A stretch of 55,837 bases of DNA, taken from positions 1-55,837 of the forward strand of contig JADJVF010000027.1 in the NCBI GenBank assembly GCA_016716705.1, in the 5' to 3' direction. The notes under the pieces are model-generated. The model was not told where the DNA came from. It made no database searches and worked only from the letters and a program-made list of their open reading frames with translations. Made by a program: the position numbers and the translations under genes. This DNA comes from Holophagales bacterium (GTDB lineage Bacteria; Acidobacteriota; Thermoanaerobaculia; UBA5066). Numbering within the stretch: position 1 is the stretch's first letter; every line of letters begins with the position of its first letter. This document shows, piece after piece, positions 15,048 to 24,397 of this stretch.

Positions 15048-16370
15048 TCAGCGGACGAACTTCCGGATCTCCTCCTCGAGGAGGCCCGGAACGAGCGGTT
15101 CGAGCTCGTAGCGGACGCGGACGGCCGGCTTGGCGATCTTCAGGACGCGGGTGAGGTCGATCGGCGTCCCGACGAGGACGAGGTCGCACGGGGTCTTCTC
15201 GATCGTCTCCTCGAGCTCGGCGATCTGCTGCGCGCTGTACCCCATCGCCGGGAGGATCCCCCTGGCGTTCGGGTACTTCTCGTACGTCTCCTTGATGGAG
15301 CCGACGGCGAACGGGGTCGGGTCGACGATCTCGGCCGCTCCGTTGCGCTTCGCGGCGACGACGCCGGCGCCGTAGGTCATTCCGCCGTGCGTGAGGGTCG
15401 GGCCGTCCTCGATGACGAGGACACGCTTGCCCTTCACCATCTCCGGCTTGTCGCACGTGGCGGGCGAGTTCGCGCGGAGGATGCGCGCCTTCGGGTTCAC
15501 CTTCGCGGCGTTCGCCTCGATCGACGCGATGTCCTTCTCGTCGGCCGAGTCGCACTTGTTGATGAGGATGATGTCGGCGCGGCGGAAGTTCGCCTCGCCC
15601 GGGTGGTACGACATCTCGTGGCCGGGGCGGAGCGGGTCGGCGATGCAGATGTGGACGTCGGGGCGGTAGAACGGCAGGTCGTTGTTGCCGCCGTCCCAGA
15701 GGATGACCTCGGCCTCTTCCTCCGCCGCCTTGAGGATCTGGCCGTAGTCGACGCCGGAATAGATGATGAAGCCGTTGTCGATGTGCGGCTCGTACTCCTC
15801 GCGCTCCTCGATGGTGCACTTGTGCTTGTCGAGGTCGGAGTAGTCGGCGAAGCGCTGGCAGGCCTGCTCGACGAGGTCGCCGTAGGGCATCGGGTGGCGG
15901 ATGGCGACGACCTTCTTGCCCATCTTCTTGAGGATCGACGAGACGTAGCGGGTCGTCTGGCTCTTCCCGGCTCCCGTCCGCACCGCGGTGATGGCGATGA
16001 CCGGGACCATCGACGGGATCATCGTCCGGTCGTTGGAGAGGAGCTTGAAGTCGGCCCCCGCGACGATGCAGCGCGAGGCCAGGTGCATGACGGTCTCGTG
16101 CGAGACGTCGGAGTAGGCGAAGACACAGATGTCGATCCGCTCGTTGCGGATGAGGCGCTCGAGGTCGTCCTCGGGAACGATCCGGATCCCGTTGGGGTAG
16201 CGGGGGCCCGCGAGCTCGGCGGGGTAGCGGCGCCCGGCGATGCCCGGGATCTGCGTGGCGGTGAACGCGACGATCTCGACCGACGGGTCGTCGCGGTAGG
16301 TGGTGTTGAAGTTGTGGAAGTCCCGGCCGGCAGCGCCCAGAATCGCGAGCCGACGTACGCCTTTCACCAT
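15048..16370 (-). CDS. Cyclic 2,3-diphosphoglycerate synthetase-like P-loop protein
   Basis: 440 residues. I place the start at the internal ATG 16370 (MVKGVRRLAILGAAG), because AAGGAG lies 9 bases before it; the upstream ATG (16394) lacks this. The N-terminal domain is Rossmann-like (AILGAAGRDFHNFNTTYRDD); the P-loop AVRTGAGKSQTTRY falls near residues 128-141; later motifs include VILWDGGNNDLPFYRPDVHI, PGEANFRRADIILINKCDSA and VLVIEDGPTLTHGGM. This matches the family annotated as cyclic 2,3-diphosphoglycerate synthetase, whose characterised archaeal members close 2,3-diphosphoglycerate using ATP, giving a thermoprotective solute. In bacteria the role is not established. It has its own terminator and stands as a single gene. 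Confidence 0.8.
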   Translation of the reverse strand: MVKGVRRLAILGAAGRDFHNFNTTYRDDPSVEIVAFTATQIPGIAGRRYPAELAGPRYPNGIRIVPEDDLERLIRNERIDICVFAYSDVSHETVMHLASRCIVAGADFKLLSNDRTMIPSMVPVIAITAVRTGAGKSQTTRYVSSILKKMGKKVVAIRHPMPYGDLVEQACQRFADYSDLDKHKCTIEEREEYEPHIDNGFIIYSGVDYGQILKAAEEEAEVILWDGGNNDLPFYRPDVHICIADPLRPGHEMSYHPGEANFRRADIILINKCDSADEKDIASIEANAAKVNPKARILRANSPATCDKPEMVKGKRVLVIEDGPTLTHGGMTYGAGVVAAKRNGAAEIVDPTPFAVGSIKETYEKYPNARGILPAMGYSAQQIAELEETIEKTPCDLVLVGTPIDLTRVLKIAKPAVRVRYELEPLVPGLLEEEIRKFVR

Positions 16371-16446
16371 AGAGAGAGTCTCCTTGGGCCGCATTCTAGG
16401 CCGCTCCTGCGGGCCCCCGGAACCCCCTTAGGGTCGGAGCTACACT

Positions 16447-19400
16447 TTACACACGGTCCTGAGAACGGCTCTCCAGCCCGGCCCTCCTCGAAACAGGACC
16501 CTCCTGGGCCGGAAGGTCGACGGTGAACGTCGACCCCTCTCCCCGGACGGCTGGCGACGGCGACGTCGCCCCCCATCATCCGGGTGAGCCGGCGGGTGAT
16601 GACGAGACCGAGGCCGCTCCCGCCGAACCGGCGCGTCACCTGCGGGTCGGCCTGCTCGAAAGCGCGGAAGAGGCGGGAGATCTGCTCCCCGGTCATCCCG
16701 ATGCCGGTGTCCGTCACCGAGAAGACGACCCGTTCGCCGCCGGGGCCCTTTTCACGCCGGATCCGGAGCGAGACCTCGCCGTCGTGGGTGAACTTCACGG
16801 CGTTGCCGAGGAGGTTGAGGAGGATCTGCCGGACCCGGGTCGGGTCGGCGACGAGAAGGCCGGCCTCGTCGGCCCCCTCGACGACGAGGCGGTTCCGGTT
16901 CCGCTCGGCCATCGGCCCCACCGTCTCGACGACGTCCCGGACCAGGAGCGCCACGGAGAGCTCTTCCGGGAAGAGGTCGAGCTTCCCCGCCTCCATCCGG
17001 GAGAGGTCGAGAAGGTCGTTGATGAGTCCGAGGAGATGGCGCCCGGCGGCGTGGATCTTCCCGACGTCCGAAGCGAGGCTCTCGAAGCGGTGTTCGGCGA
17101 TCTCCTCGGAGAGCATCTCGCTGTAGCCGAGGATGGCGTTCAGCGGCGTTCGGAGCTCGTGGCTCGTGGCGGCGAGGAAGTCGCTCTTCGTCCGGTTCGC
17201 GTCTTCGGCGGCCCTCCCGGCCTCCTCGGCCCGCTCCCGCTGCCGCTCGGCCTCCCCGAGGGCCCGTTCGGTCCGCTCCTTCTCCTCCCGCAGGCTTCGG
17301 GTCCTTTCTTCCACGATCGCCACGAGATCCCGCTCGCGCGCCTCGAGCCGCGCGACCCGGAAGCGGTAGCCGGTGTAGGCGCCTGCGAGCGCAAACGCTG
17401 CGACGAGGACCCAGAAGACGGGTCTCTGGTCGAGGCGCGGGCGGAGCCGGAACGAGAAGGACGCCTCGTCCTCGTTCCAGACTCCGCTTTCGTTGGCGGC
17501 CGCGACGCGGAAGGTGTGCGAGCCGGGCGGAAGGTGCGTGTAATAGGCCGAGCGCCGCGTCCCGACGTCGACCCACTCCCGGTCGACGCCCTCGAGGCGG
17601 ACCCGGAACCGGACCCGCGACGGGACTCGAAAGCTGAGGGCCGTGTACTGGAACTCGAACCGCTCGACTCCCGGCTCCAGCTCGAGGGGACCTCTCGCCG
17701 GCACCGGCGTGCCATCGACCCTCACCTCCTCGACCTGGACCGGGGGCGGGACCGGGTTGCGGAAGAGACCCGAGGGGTCGACCGAAACGACCCCTTCGAT
17801 CGTCGGAAAGTGAAGCCGGCCGTCCGGCCCCCGGGCACCGGCGGGCTGGTTCGCGCCGTTGCACTCGCGGTTTCGCATCCCGTCCTCGGCGCCGAAAGGA
17901 CGGCACGTCACGCGACGGACCGCGCCGCCGGCGAGGGCTTCGAGGTCGCGGAGGGAAACGGCGTAGACCCCGCGGTTGCAGGAGATCCAGAGGTTCCCCT
18001 GCCCGTCCGGGAGGATGGCGAAGACCGCGTCGTCGAAGAGCCCCTCGCGCGTCGTGGCCGGGCTGAAGAGGCCGTCCCTGAAGCGGTTCAGGCCACCGCC
18101 GTAGGTCCCGACCCAGAGAGTCCCGTCGGTCTCCTCGTGGATCGTGTTGACGATCTCGATCGAGAGCCCCTGGGCCCGTCCGAAGCGGGTGAAGCGCCCC
18201 CCGTCGAAACGGAAGAGGCCGGCGCCGTTCGTCCCGATCCAGAGGTTGCCCTTGCGGTCCTCGAGGAGCGCGTGGACCGTCCCGTTCAGCAGGCCGTCCT
18301 CCTCCGAGAAGCGTGCGAAACCGGCCGTCCGGCGAGAGCCGTGTCAGTCCGCCGCCACGCGCCCCGAGGAAGACGCTCCCGTCCCGCGTCCCCGTGATGG
18401 CGCAGATCGAATCGCTCGCGAGGCCGTCGGCCTTCCGGATCGTCCGGACGACCTTCCCGTCGCGGACGATGCTGACGCCGCCCCCGCGCGTCCCGAGCCA
18501 GACCGACCCGTCGGGGTGCTGCCAGATCGCCTGGACACCCGGCGCGGAGAGACCGTCGGCCGTTCCGATCGTCGACACCCGGTCGCCCCGCCGGACGTTC
18601 ACGCCCGCCGAGTCGGTCCCCGACCAGACGGCTCCGTCCCGGTCGACGAAGACCGCCCACGCCACGTCGGCCGAGAGGCCTTCGCGGACTCCCCAGGGCG
18701 TGAACGACGCGTCGGAGAGCTTGTTCAGTCCACCGTCCTGGGTCCCGACCCAGAGCGTTCCTTCGCGGTCCTCGAGAAGGGCGAGGACGTTCCCGTTCGA
18801 GAGTCCCTGCGCGGGCGTGAAGGCCGAGAGGCGGCCAGAGGCCCAGCGGGCGAGGCCTCCCGACGTGCCGATCCACACCGTGCCGCGCCGGTCGCGGAGC
18901 ACGCAGTTCACGACCTCGCCCGGGAGACCGTCGGCCGTACCGAGGGCCTCGACGCGCCCCTCGCGGAGAAGCCGCAGCCCTTGCGGCGTCCCGGCCAGGA
19001 TCGTCCCGTCTGCAGTTGCGTGAAGGGACAGGACCGCATCCGTGACCCCCGCCGGAACGAACCTCTTCCCCGACCGCCGGATCAGTCCCTGCCCCGTCCC
19101 CGCCCAGAGCGTCCCGGCAGCGTCCACGACGAGGGACCGGACGGGTGCTAAGACCCCGTCCGAAGCTCCCCGGGTCTTGAAACCACTCTCGTCCCGGCTC
19201 TGCAGTCCGGCGCCCGTCCCGACCCAGAGGGTCCCCTCGGCATCCTCGGCGAGCGCCCGTACGATGTCGTCGGACAGCCCGTCCGTCCGGCCGAACGTCC
19301 GGAAGCGCCCCTCCTCCAGAACCGTGAGGCCGCCCCCTTCCGTCCCGATCCAGAGGCGTCCGCGGCGATCCTCGAGGAGAGCCAGGATGCGGTTGTGCCT

Positions 19401-19661
19401 CAGCTCGGGGGTCGACGCCTTGTCGAACACGACGAATCGGGCACCGTCGAACCTCGCGAGCCCCTCCTGCGTTCCGATCCAGACGTAGCCGTCCCGCGTC
19501 TGGACGAGCGCCTCCGCGGAGCTCTGGGGGAGCCCCTCCCGGGTCCTCCAGACCTCGTGGCGGTACTGCGTGATCGCCTTGACGGGGTCGAGAGCTTCCG
19601 CGGGAGAGGACGCGAGGAGGGCCGAAAAGAGGCCCATCGCGAGGAGGCGCGGCCCGGCCAT
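16447..19661 (-). CDS. Two-component propeller sensor histidine kinase, two frameshifts
   Basis: Signal peptide, then about a dozen regulator-propeller repeats of the type DGYVWIGTQEGLARFDG, RRGRLWIGTEGGGLTVLEEG, EGTLWVGTGAGLQSRD (residues ~30-620). A Y_Y_Y domain follows (VEEVRVDGTPVP ... LPPGSHTFRVAAANESG, ~640-740), one membrane helix (VFWVLVAAFALAGAYTGYRF), a coiled coil and the kinase core: phospho-acceptor His in SHELRTPLNAILGYSEM (~832), N box LLNLLGNAVKF, G1 SVTDTGIGM, G2 GGSGLGLVITRRL. An extra T near 18319 breaks the last propeller repeats; an extra base near 16540 breaks the end (PGRGSTFTVDLP once repaired). Removing both gives exactly 1,070 residues ending at TAA 16447-16449. No receiver or HTH domain is attached. 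Such BACON/propeller kinases often sense glycans in Bacteroidota; the ligand here is unknown. Confidence 0.82.
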
Positions 19662-19845
19662 GGCCGGACCATACAGGAAGGTGCCGGGCCCCCGGAATCG
19701 CCCCGGTGTGACGTTTCGCCACGCCCACCCCGCCCTGGCGAACCTTCCCGCCGGACCTCCGTATCGCTTCATTGACCTTCGCCGGATGCCCCGATCGAAG
19801 GGACACGCGCCCGTCCAAGGGCTCGACAGTTTCGGAGTGCGCGCC

Positions 19846-21066
19846 ATGAAGAAGAAGTGGATCCTCGCCTCGGCCCTCGGAATCGTCCTCGTCGGCGCCG
19901 GTGTCGTCCTCGCCTCGCGCAATGGCAAGGAGAAACCCACCGCCGCGGCCGACAGCCTGCCGTTCCGGCTCGGGACCGTCACCGCCGAGGACCTCCAGGT
20001 CAGCGTGCGGGAGGTGGGCGTCGTCGACCCGGTGACGAAGGTCGAGGTCAAGTCGGTCGTCTCCGGCCGGGTGGTCCGCCTGAACGTGCGCGACGGCGCG
20101 GTTGTGAAGGCGGGCGACGTCCTGGCCGAGGTGGAGCCGGACGTCACCCAGGCCCAGTCGCTTTCCGAAGTCTCCGCGGGGCTCACCCAGGCCGAGCTCG
20201 GCCTGAAGGACGCCGAGCGCCAGCTGCGCGCCCAGCAGGCCCTCTGGGACGCCGGCCTCGTCGGCCACGAGACGCTCAAGGACTACGTCGCCCGCAAGGA
20301 CGTCGCGGCCGAGTCTCTCCGCGCGGCACGGGCGCGTTACCGGATCGTCGAAGACCACGGCATACCGATCTCTTCCGCAGGCGCCTCGCAGGTGGCCCGG
20401 GTCACGAGCCCGATGGCGGGCGTCGTCATCAAGAAGGGAGTCGAGCTCGGCGAGACCGTCACCTCCGGCGTCTCCTCGTTCAACGCGGGGACCGTCCTCT
20501 TCACCGTGGCCGACCTGAAATCGCTCATCGTGAAGGTGAACCTCAACGAGGTCGACATCGCGAAGGTTTCCGTGGGGCAGCCGGTCCGGATCACGCTCGA
20601 CGCCTACCCGCAGAAGATCTTCGGCGGGAAGGTGCGCTTCGTCGCCCCGGCGGCGACCCTGGTCGAGAAGATCAAGGTCTTCGAGATCGAGGTCGCCCTC
20701 GACGAACTGGGGGACGCCTTCCGGACCGGGATGAGCGCGAACGTCGAGATCCTCGGCGACAAGCGCGCGAAGGCCCTCTCGCTCCCCCTGGAGGCGCTGC
20801 AGAAGCGCGACGGCGCTACCGTCGCCTACGTCCTGAAGAAGGACCTCGACGCCAAAGCCATCGCGAAGGCGAAGGAAGGGCTCGGAGGCCGCGGCAAGTT
20901 CGTCTGGCTCTCGGAGAACTGGAAGGACTACTTCAACCCGGTTCCCGTGAAGGCGGGGATCGCCACGCTCGAGCGGGTGGAGGTCCTCGCGGGGCTCGCC
21001 ACCGGGGACAAGGTCTGCCTCGAGGACCCGACCCGGAAGAAGGTCGAGAAGGACGAGGACAACTGA
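19846..21066 (+). CDS. MacA-like periplasmic adaptor subunit
   Basis: 406 residues. I choose ATG 19846 (MKKKWILASALGIVLVGAGVVLAS), a good uncleaved signal anchor; the frame is open far upstream but without homology. Membrane-fusion protein features in order: barrel-sandwich/lipoyl half (VDPVTKVEVKSVVSGRVVRLNVRDGAVVKAGDVLAEVEPD), helical hairpin (~105-180), second lipoyl half (ARVTSPMAGVVIKKGVELGETV), then beta-barrel (LFTVADLKSLIVKVNLNEVDIAKVSVGQPVRITLDAYP). It bridges the permeases to an outer-membrane exit. It is first in a four-gene operon, with the ATPase start two bases beyond its stop codon. Confidence 0.9.
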   Translation: MKKKWILASALGIVLVGAGVVLASRNGKEKPTAAADSLPFRLGTVTAEDLQVSVREVGVVDPVTKVEVKSVVSGRVVRLNVRDGAVVKAGDVLAEVEPDVTQAQSLSEVSAGLTQAELGLKDAERQLRAQQALWDAGLVGHETLKDYVARKDVAAESLRAARARYRIVEDHGIPISSAGASQVARVTSPMAGVVIKKGVELGETVTSGVSSFNAGTVLFTVADLKSLIVKVNLNEVDIAKVSVGQPVRITLDAYPQKIFGGKVRFVAPAATLVEKIKVFEIEVALDELGDAFRTGMSANVEILGDKRAKALSLPLEALQKRDGATVAYVLKKDLDAKAIAKAKEGLGGRGKFVWLSENWKDYFNPVPVKAGIATLERVEVLAGLATGDKVCLEDPTRKKVEKDEDN

Positions 21067-21068
21067 GC

Positions 21069-21758
21069 ATGAGCGCCGTCATCGAGACCCGCGGCCTCAC
21101 GAAGGTCTTCGGGGTGAACGGGAACGCCGTCCACGCCCTCCGCGGGATCGACCTCGAGGTCGCCCGGGGCGAGTTCGTGGCGCTCGTCGGGCCCTCCGGC
21201 TCGGGCAAGTCGACGCTCATGGCGATCCTCGGCTGCCTCGATTCCCCCACCGCCGGGTCCTACTCCCTCGACGGGCAGAGCGTCGAAGGGCTCACGGGAA
21301 GCGCGCTGGCCCGGATCCGCAACGAGAAGGTCGGCTTCGTCTTCCAGACCTACAACCTCCTGCCGAAATCGACCGTAGCCCGGAACGTCGAGCTGCCGAT
21401 GCTCTACGCCGGCATCGGCGGCCGGGAGCGGCGGGAGCGCTCGCTGGCTCTCCTGGAGAAGGTCGGGATCCCCGAGAAGGCCAACCGCCTTCCCGCGGAG
21501 CTCTCGGGCGGGCAACGGCAGCGGGTCGCCATCGCGCGGGCGCTGGCGAACGGGCCGGCGCTCCTGCTCGCCGACGAGCCGACCGGCGCGCTCGACTCGA
21601 AGACGGGGGCCGAGGTCCTCGGCCTCTTCCAGGAGCTGCACCGGCAGGGGCACACCGTCGTCCTCGTCACGCACGACCCGGCCATCGCCGCCCTCGCCGG
21701 GCGCCGGGTCGAGCTCTACGACGGCCTGGTCCGCCTCCCCGAGGCGAAGGCGGCGTGA
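21069..21758 (+). CDS. ABC transporter ATP-binding protein, MacB/LolD type
   Basis: 229 residues. Walker A VGPSGSGKSTL, Q-loop FVFQTYNLLPKSTVARNVELP, signature ELSGGQRQRVAIARALANGPALLLADEPTGALDS (Walker B and D-loop), H-loop VLVTHD. The insertion of ~30 residues between Walker A and Q-loop with GCLDSPTAGSYSLDGQSV is typical of lipoprotein-release and macrolide-export ATPases. Expected to pair with the two FtsX-type permeases immediately downstream. ATG 21069 begins two bases after the adaptor's TGA. Confidence 0.93.
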   Translation: MSAVIETRGLTKVFGVNGNAVHALRGIDLEVARGEFVALVGPSGSGKSTLMAILGCLDSPTAGSYSLDGQSVEGLTGSALARIRNEKVGFVFQTYNLLPKSTVARNVELPMLYAGIGGRERRERSLALLEKVGIPEKANRLPAELSGGQRQRVAIARALANGPALLLADEPTGALDSKTGAEVLGLFQELHRQGHTVVLVTHDPAIAALAGRRVELYDGLVRLPEAKAA

Positions 21759-21759
21759 C

Positions 21760-23010
21760 GTGCGGTTCTCCGGCGCCTTCCGCCAGCGGGTCGCCGAGGC
21801 CTGGCTCGAGATCCGGGAGAACCTCGGCCGCTCCGCGCTCCAGGCGCTGGGCGTCATGGTCGGCGTCGCGTCGGTCCTCGGCGGGTTCTCGATCTCCGAC
21901 AGCAACCAGCGCCGCTCGGACGAGCGGTGGAGAAAGCTCGGCGGCATCGAACGGCTGAACGTGCAGCCCGCGGCCGCGATGCGCGACGGGAGCGTCACGG
22001 CGCTCCAGCGCGCGAACCTCGGCCTGCGCAACGACGACGCCAGGGGCGGCGAAGCCTTGAACAGCAAGGCCGTCCACGCTACGAGCGTCCAGCGCTTCGC
22101 CCGCGCGCGCCTCCGTTCGCCGAACGCCGACCAGGAGCGCCAGGTGAGCGGCATCGGCGGCGACTTCCTCCCGCTGAACGGGTACGAGGTCGAGCAGGGG
22201 CGGGCCTTCTCCATGACGGAGCTCGCCGCCGGCGCCCCCGTCTGCCTCCTCGGCGCCGAGGCGGCCTCGGTCTTCTTCCCCTCGGGAGACGCCGTCGGAC
22301 AGACGATGCGGCTGGGCGACTTCCCCGTCGTCGTCGTCGGCGTCTTTCGCGAGCTCGTCTTCCGCTGGAGGGACGGCGAGCCGAACGCCATGGCGTGGCG
22401 GAACAGGATCGTCGCGGTCCCCTCGGCCTTCGTGGCGGCGCGGATGCAGGGCGACCGCTACGAACGCGTCGACCGGATGACGTTCAAGATCCCCGAGCTG
22501 AACCTGATGGAGGGCTTCGCGCGCGACCTCGCCTCGCTCCTGAAGGCGAACCACCGGCAGCAGGAAGACGTGCGGATCGACGACATCGCGGCCCGCATGA
22601 AGAAGCGGCAGAGCCAGGGGCAGGTCTACAACCTGATCTTCATGCTCTCCGGGATCCTCTCGCTCGTCGGCGGCGGCATGGTGAACGTGAACATCCAGCT
22701 CGCGAGCCTGAGCGAGCGGGTGCGGGAGGTCGGCGTCCGGATGGCGATCGGCGCCTCCAGCCTCGAGGTCTTCAAGGCGTTCATGACCGAGGCCGTCCTC
22801 CTGACGTCGCTCGGAAGCCTCGCCGGCCTCGTTCTCGGCGTCGGGTTCTCCAAGGGAATCTGCGTCTTCCTCGACATCCCTCTCTTCCTCGCGCCCGGGA
22901 GCTTCTTCGCGTCCTTCTTCGTCGCGAGCGCCTTCGGCGTCGTCTTCGCCCTCTTCCCGGCCTGGAAGGCCTCCCGCCTCTCCCCCATGGAGGCCCTCAG
23001 GTATGAATAG
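21760..23010 (+). CDS. ABC transporter permease (FtsX/MacB fold), first copy
   Basis: 416 residues from GTG 21760, one base after the ATPase stop. One N-terminal helix (LQALGVMVGVASVLGGFSI), a large periplasmic MacB core domain (~60-270), then three C-terminal helices from IFMLSGILSLVGGGMVNVNI to ASAFGVVFALFPAWKASRLSPMEALRYE, the classic FtsX ending. Its N-terminal amphipathic stretch (FRQRVAEAWLEIRENLGRSAL) is also typical. It overlaps the second permease by 8 bases. The two permeases are clearly different sequences, so the transporter is predicted to be a heterodimer. Confidence 0.88.
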   Translation: MRFSGAFRQRVAEAWLEIRENLGRSALQALGVMVGVASVLGGFSISDSNQRRSDERWRKLGGIERLNVQPAAAMRDGSVTALQRANLGLRNDDARGGEALNSKAVHATSVQRFARARLRSPNADQERQVSGIGGDFLPLNGYEVEQGRAFSMTELAAGAPVCLLGAEAASVFFPSGDAVGQTMRLGDFPVVVVGVFRELVFRWRDGEPNAMAWRNRIVAVPSAFVAARMQGDRYERVDRMTFKIPELNLMEGFARDLASLLKANHRQQEDVRIDDIAARMKKRQSQGQVYNLIFMLSGILSLVGGGMVNVNIQLASLSERVREVGVRMAIGASSLEVFKAFMTEAVLLTSLGSLAGLVLGVGFSKGICVFLDIPLFLAPGSFFASFFVASAFGVVFALFPAWKASRLSPMEALRYE

Positions 23011-24307
23011 CTCCGTGCTCGCCCTGGCGGAGGCCATCGCTGCCGCTCCCGCGCGTCGGGACCGGCGCGACTCGTTGCGGGCCCGCATCGATCTCGTCGT
23101 CGAGGTCGTGAAAGGCGGATTCCTCGAGCTCTGGGCCCACAAGCTCCGCTCGGTCCTCACTCTGACGCTCCTGATGCTCGGCGTCTTCACGCTCGTCGTC
23201 CTCACCTCCGTCATCGACGGCGTCGTCGACAAGGTCCAGACCGGCTTCGCGGGCCTCGCCTGGGACGGCACCGCCGTCCTGCAGGCCCGCGACCCGAAGA
23301 CGACCGACGACCAGAAGCGCTTCGCGATGTCGCCGGGACTGCGCTTCGACGACCTCCCCCGCCTCACCTCTCCTCACCCGAAGGTCACGGCGTTCCTCCC
23401 CCGCGCCACGAAGCGGACGGCCGTCCGCGTCGCGGGCGGGACCGAGCGCGCCTTCGTCACCGGCGTCACGCCCGACTACGCCGTCTTCATGAACCGCCCC
23501 GTCGCCCTCGGAAGGGGCCTGACGGCCGACGACGCCCGGCGCCGGAGCACCGTCGCCGTCGTCGGCGCCACGCTCGCGTCGAAGCTCTTCGGCGGCGCCG
23601 ACCCCGTGGGGCGGGACGTCGTCATCGAAGGCGTCCCCTGGCGGATCGTCGGCGTGACGGCCCCCCTGATGATCTTCAGCGAGGAGCTCTACTACGACGC
23701 CAACGGCCTGATGGTCCCTCTCGAGACGTACGTCGTGCGGATCGACGCCGACCGGAAGCTGACGCACCTGGCCGTGAAGCTGAAGTCCAGGACGGACCTT
23801 CCGGAGGTGAGCGCGGCCCTCCTCTCCCGCGCGCGCCAGGCGCACCACGGCATCGAGGACACCGAGATCAAGGACCTCGACGCCGAGGCCGCGAAGGGCT
23901 ACGCGCAGTTCATGGAGGAGATGCGCTCCTGGAAGGTCGTCGTCACGTCGCTCGCAGGGACGGTCCTCCTCGTGGGCGGCGTCGGCGTCCTCTCCGTCAT
24001 GCTCATCTCCTACTCGTCGCGCCGGTACGAGATCGGCCTCCGCAAGGCGATGGGCGCCTCCGACGCGGAGATCCTCTTCCAGTTCCTCCTCGAGGCGCTC
24101 GTCCTCGCCTCGCTCGGGGCCCTCCTCGGGACCGTGACCGGCGCCTTCACCTGCCAGAAGCTCTCGCACTTCTTCCCGTGGGGCCTCGTCGTCAACCCGC
24201 TCGGCCTCGTCGCCGCGTGGGGCGTCGCGCTGGGCCTCGCGCTCGTCTTCGGCCTCTATCCGGCGCTGAGGGCGGCGAAGCTCTCGCCGATGGAGGCGAT
24301 GAGGTAG
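23003..24307 (+). CDS. ABC transporter permease (FtsX/MacB fold), second copy
   Basis: 434 residues. A soluble N-terminal ~40 residues precedes the first helix (LRSVLTLTLLMLGVFTLVVLTSVI); the periplasmic core contains RRRSTVAVVGATLASKLFGGADPVGRDVVIEGVPWRIVGV, and the three C-terminal helices end in LVFGLYPALRAAKLSPMEAMR. The MacB signature RRYEIGLRKAMGASDAEILFQFLLEA is well preserved. It is last in the adaptor-ATPase-permease-permease operon. Cargo is unknown: families of this type move lipoproteins, antibiotics or peptides. Confidence 0.88.
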   Translation: MNSSVLALAEAIAAAPARRDRRDSLRARIDLVVEVVKGGFLELWAHKLRSVLTLTLLMLGVFTLVVLTSVIDGVVDKVQTGFAGLAWDGTAVLQARDPKTTDDQKRFAMSPGLRFDDLPRLTSPHPKVTAFLPRATKRTAVRVAGGTERAFVTGVTPDYAVFMNRPVALGRGLTADDARRRSTVAVVGATLASKLFGGADPVGRDVVIEGVPWRIVGVTAPLMIFSEELYYDANGLMVPLETYVVRIDADRKLTHLAVKLKSRTDLPEVSAALLSRARQAHHGIEDTEIKDLDAEAAKGYAQFMEEMRSWKVVVTSLAGTVLLVGGVGVLSVMLISYSSRRYEIGLRKAMGASDAEILFQFLLEALVLASLGALLGTVTGAFTCQKLSHFFPWGLVVNPLGLVAAWGVALGLALVFGLYPALRAAKLSPMEAMR

Positions 24308-24397
24308 GAGCGGGCCCGGGCGGCGTCGCCCGGCGTTCCGGGCTCGTCTCCTCCCCGCGGTACCATTGGCGGTCCCCGCGGCGACGGGAACGCGGCC

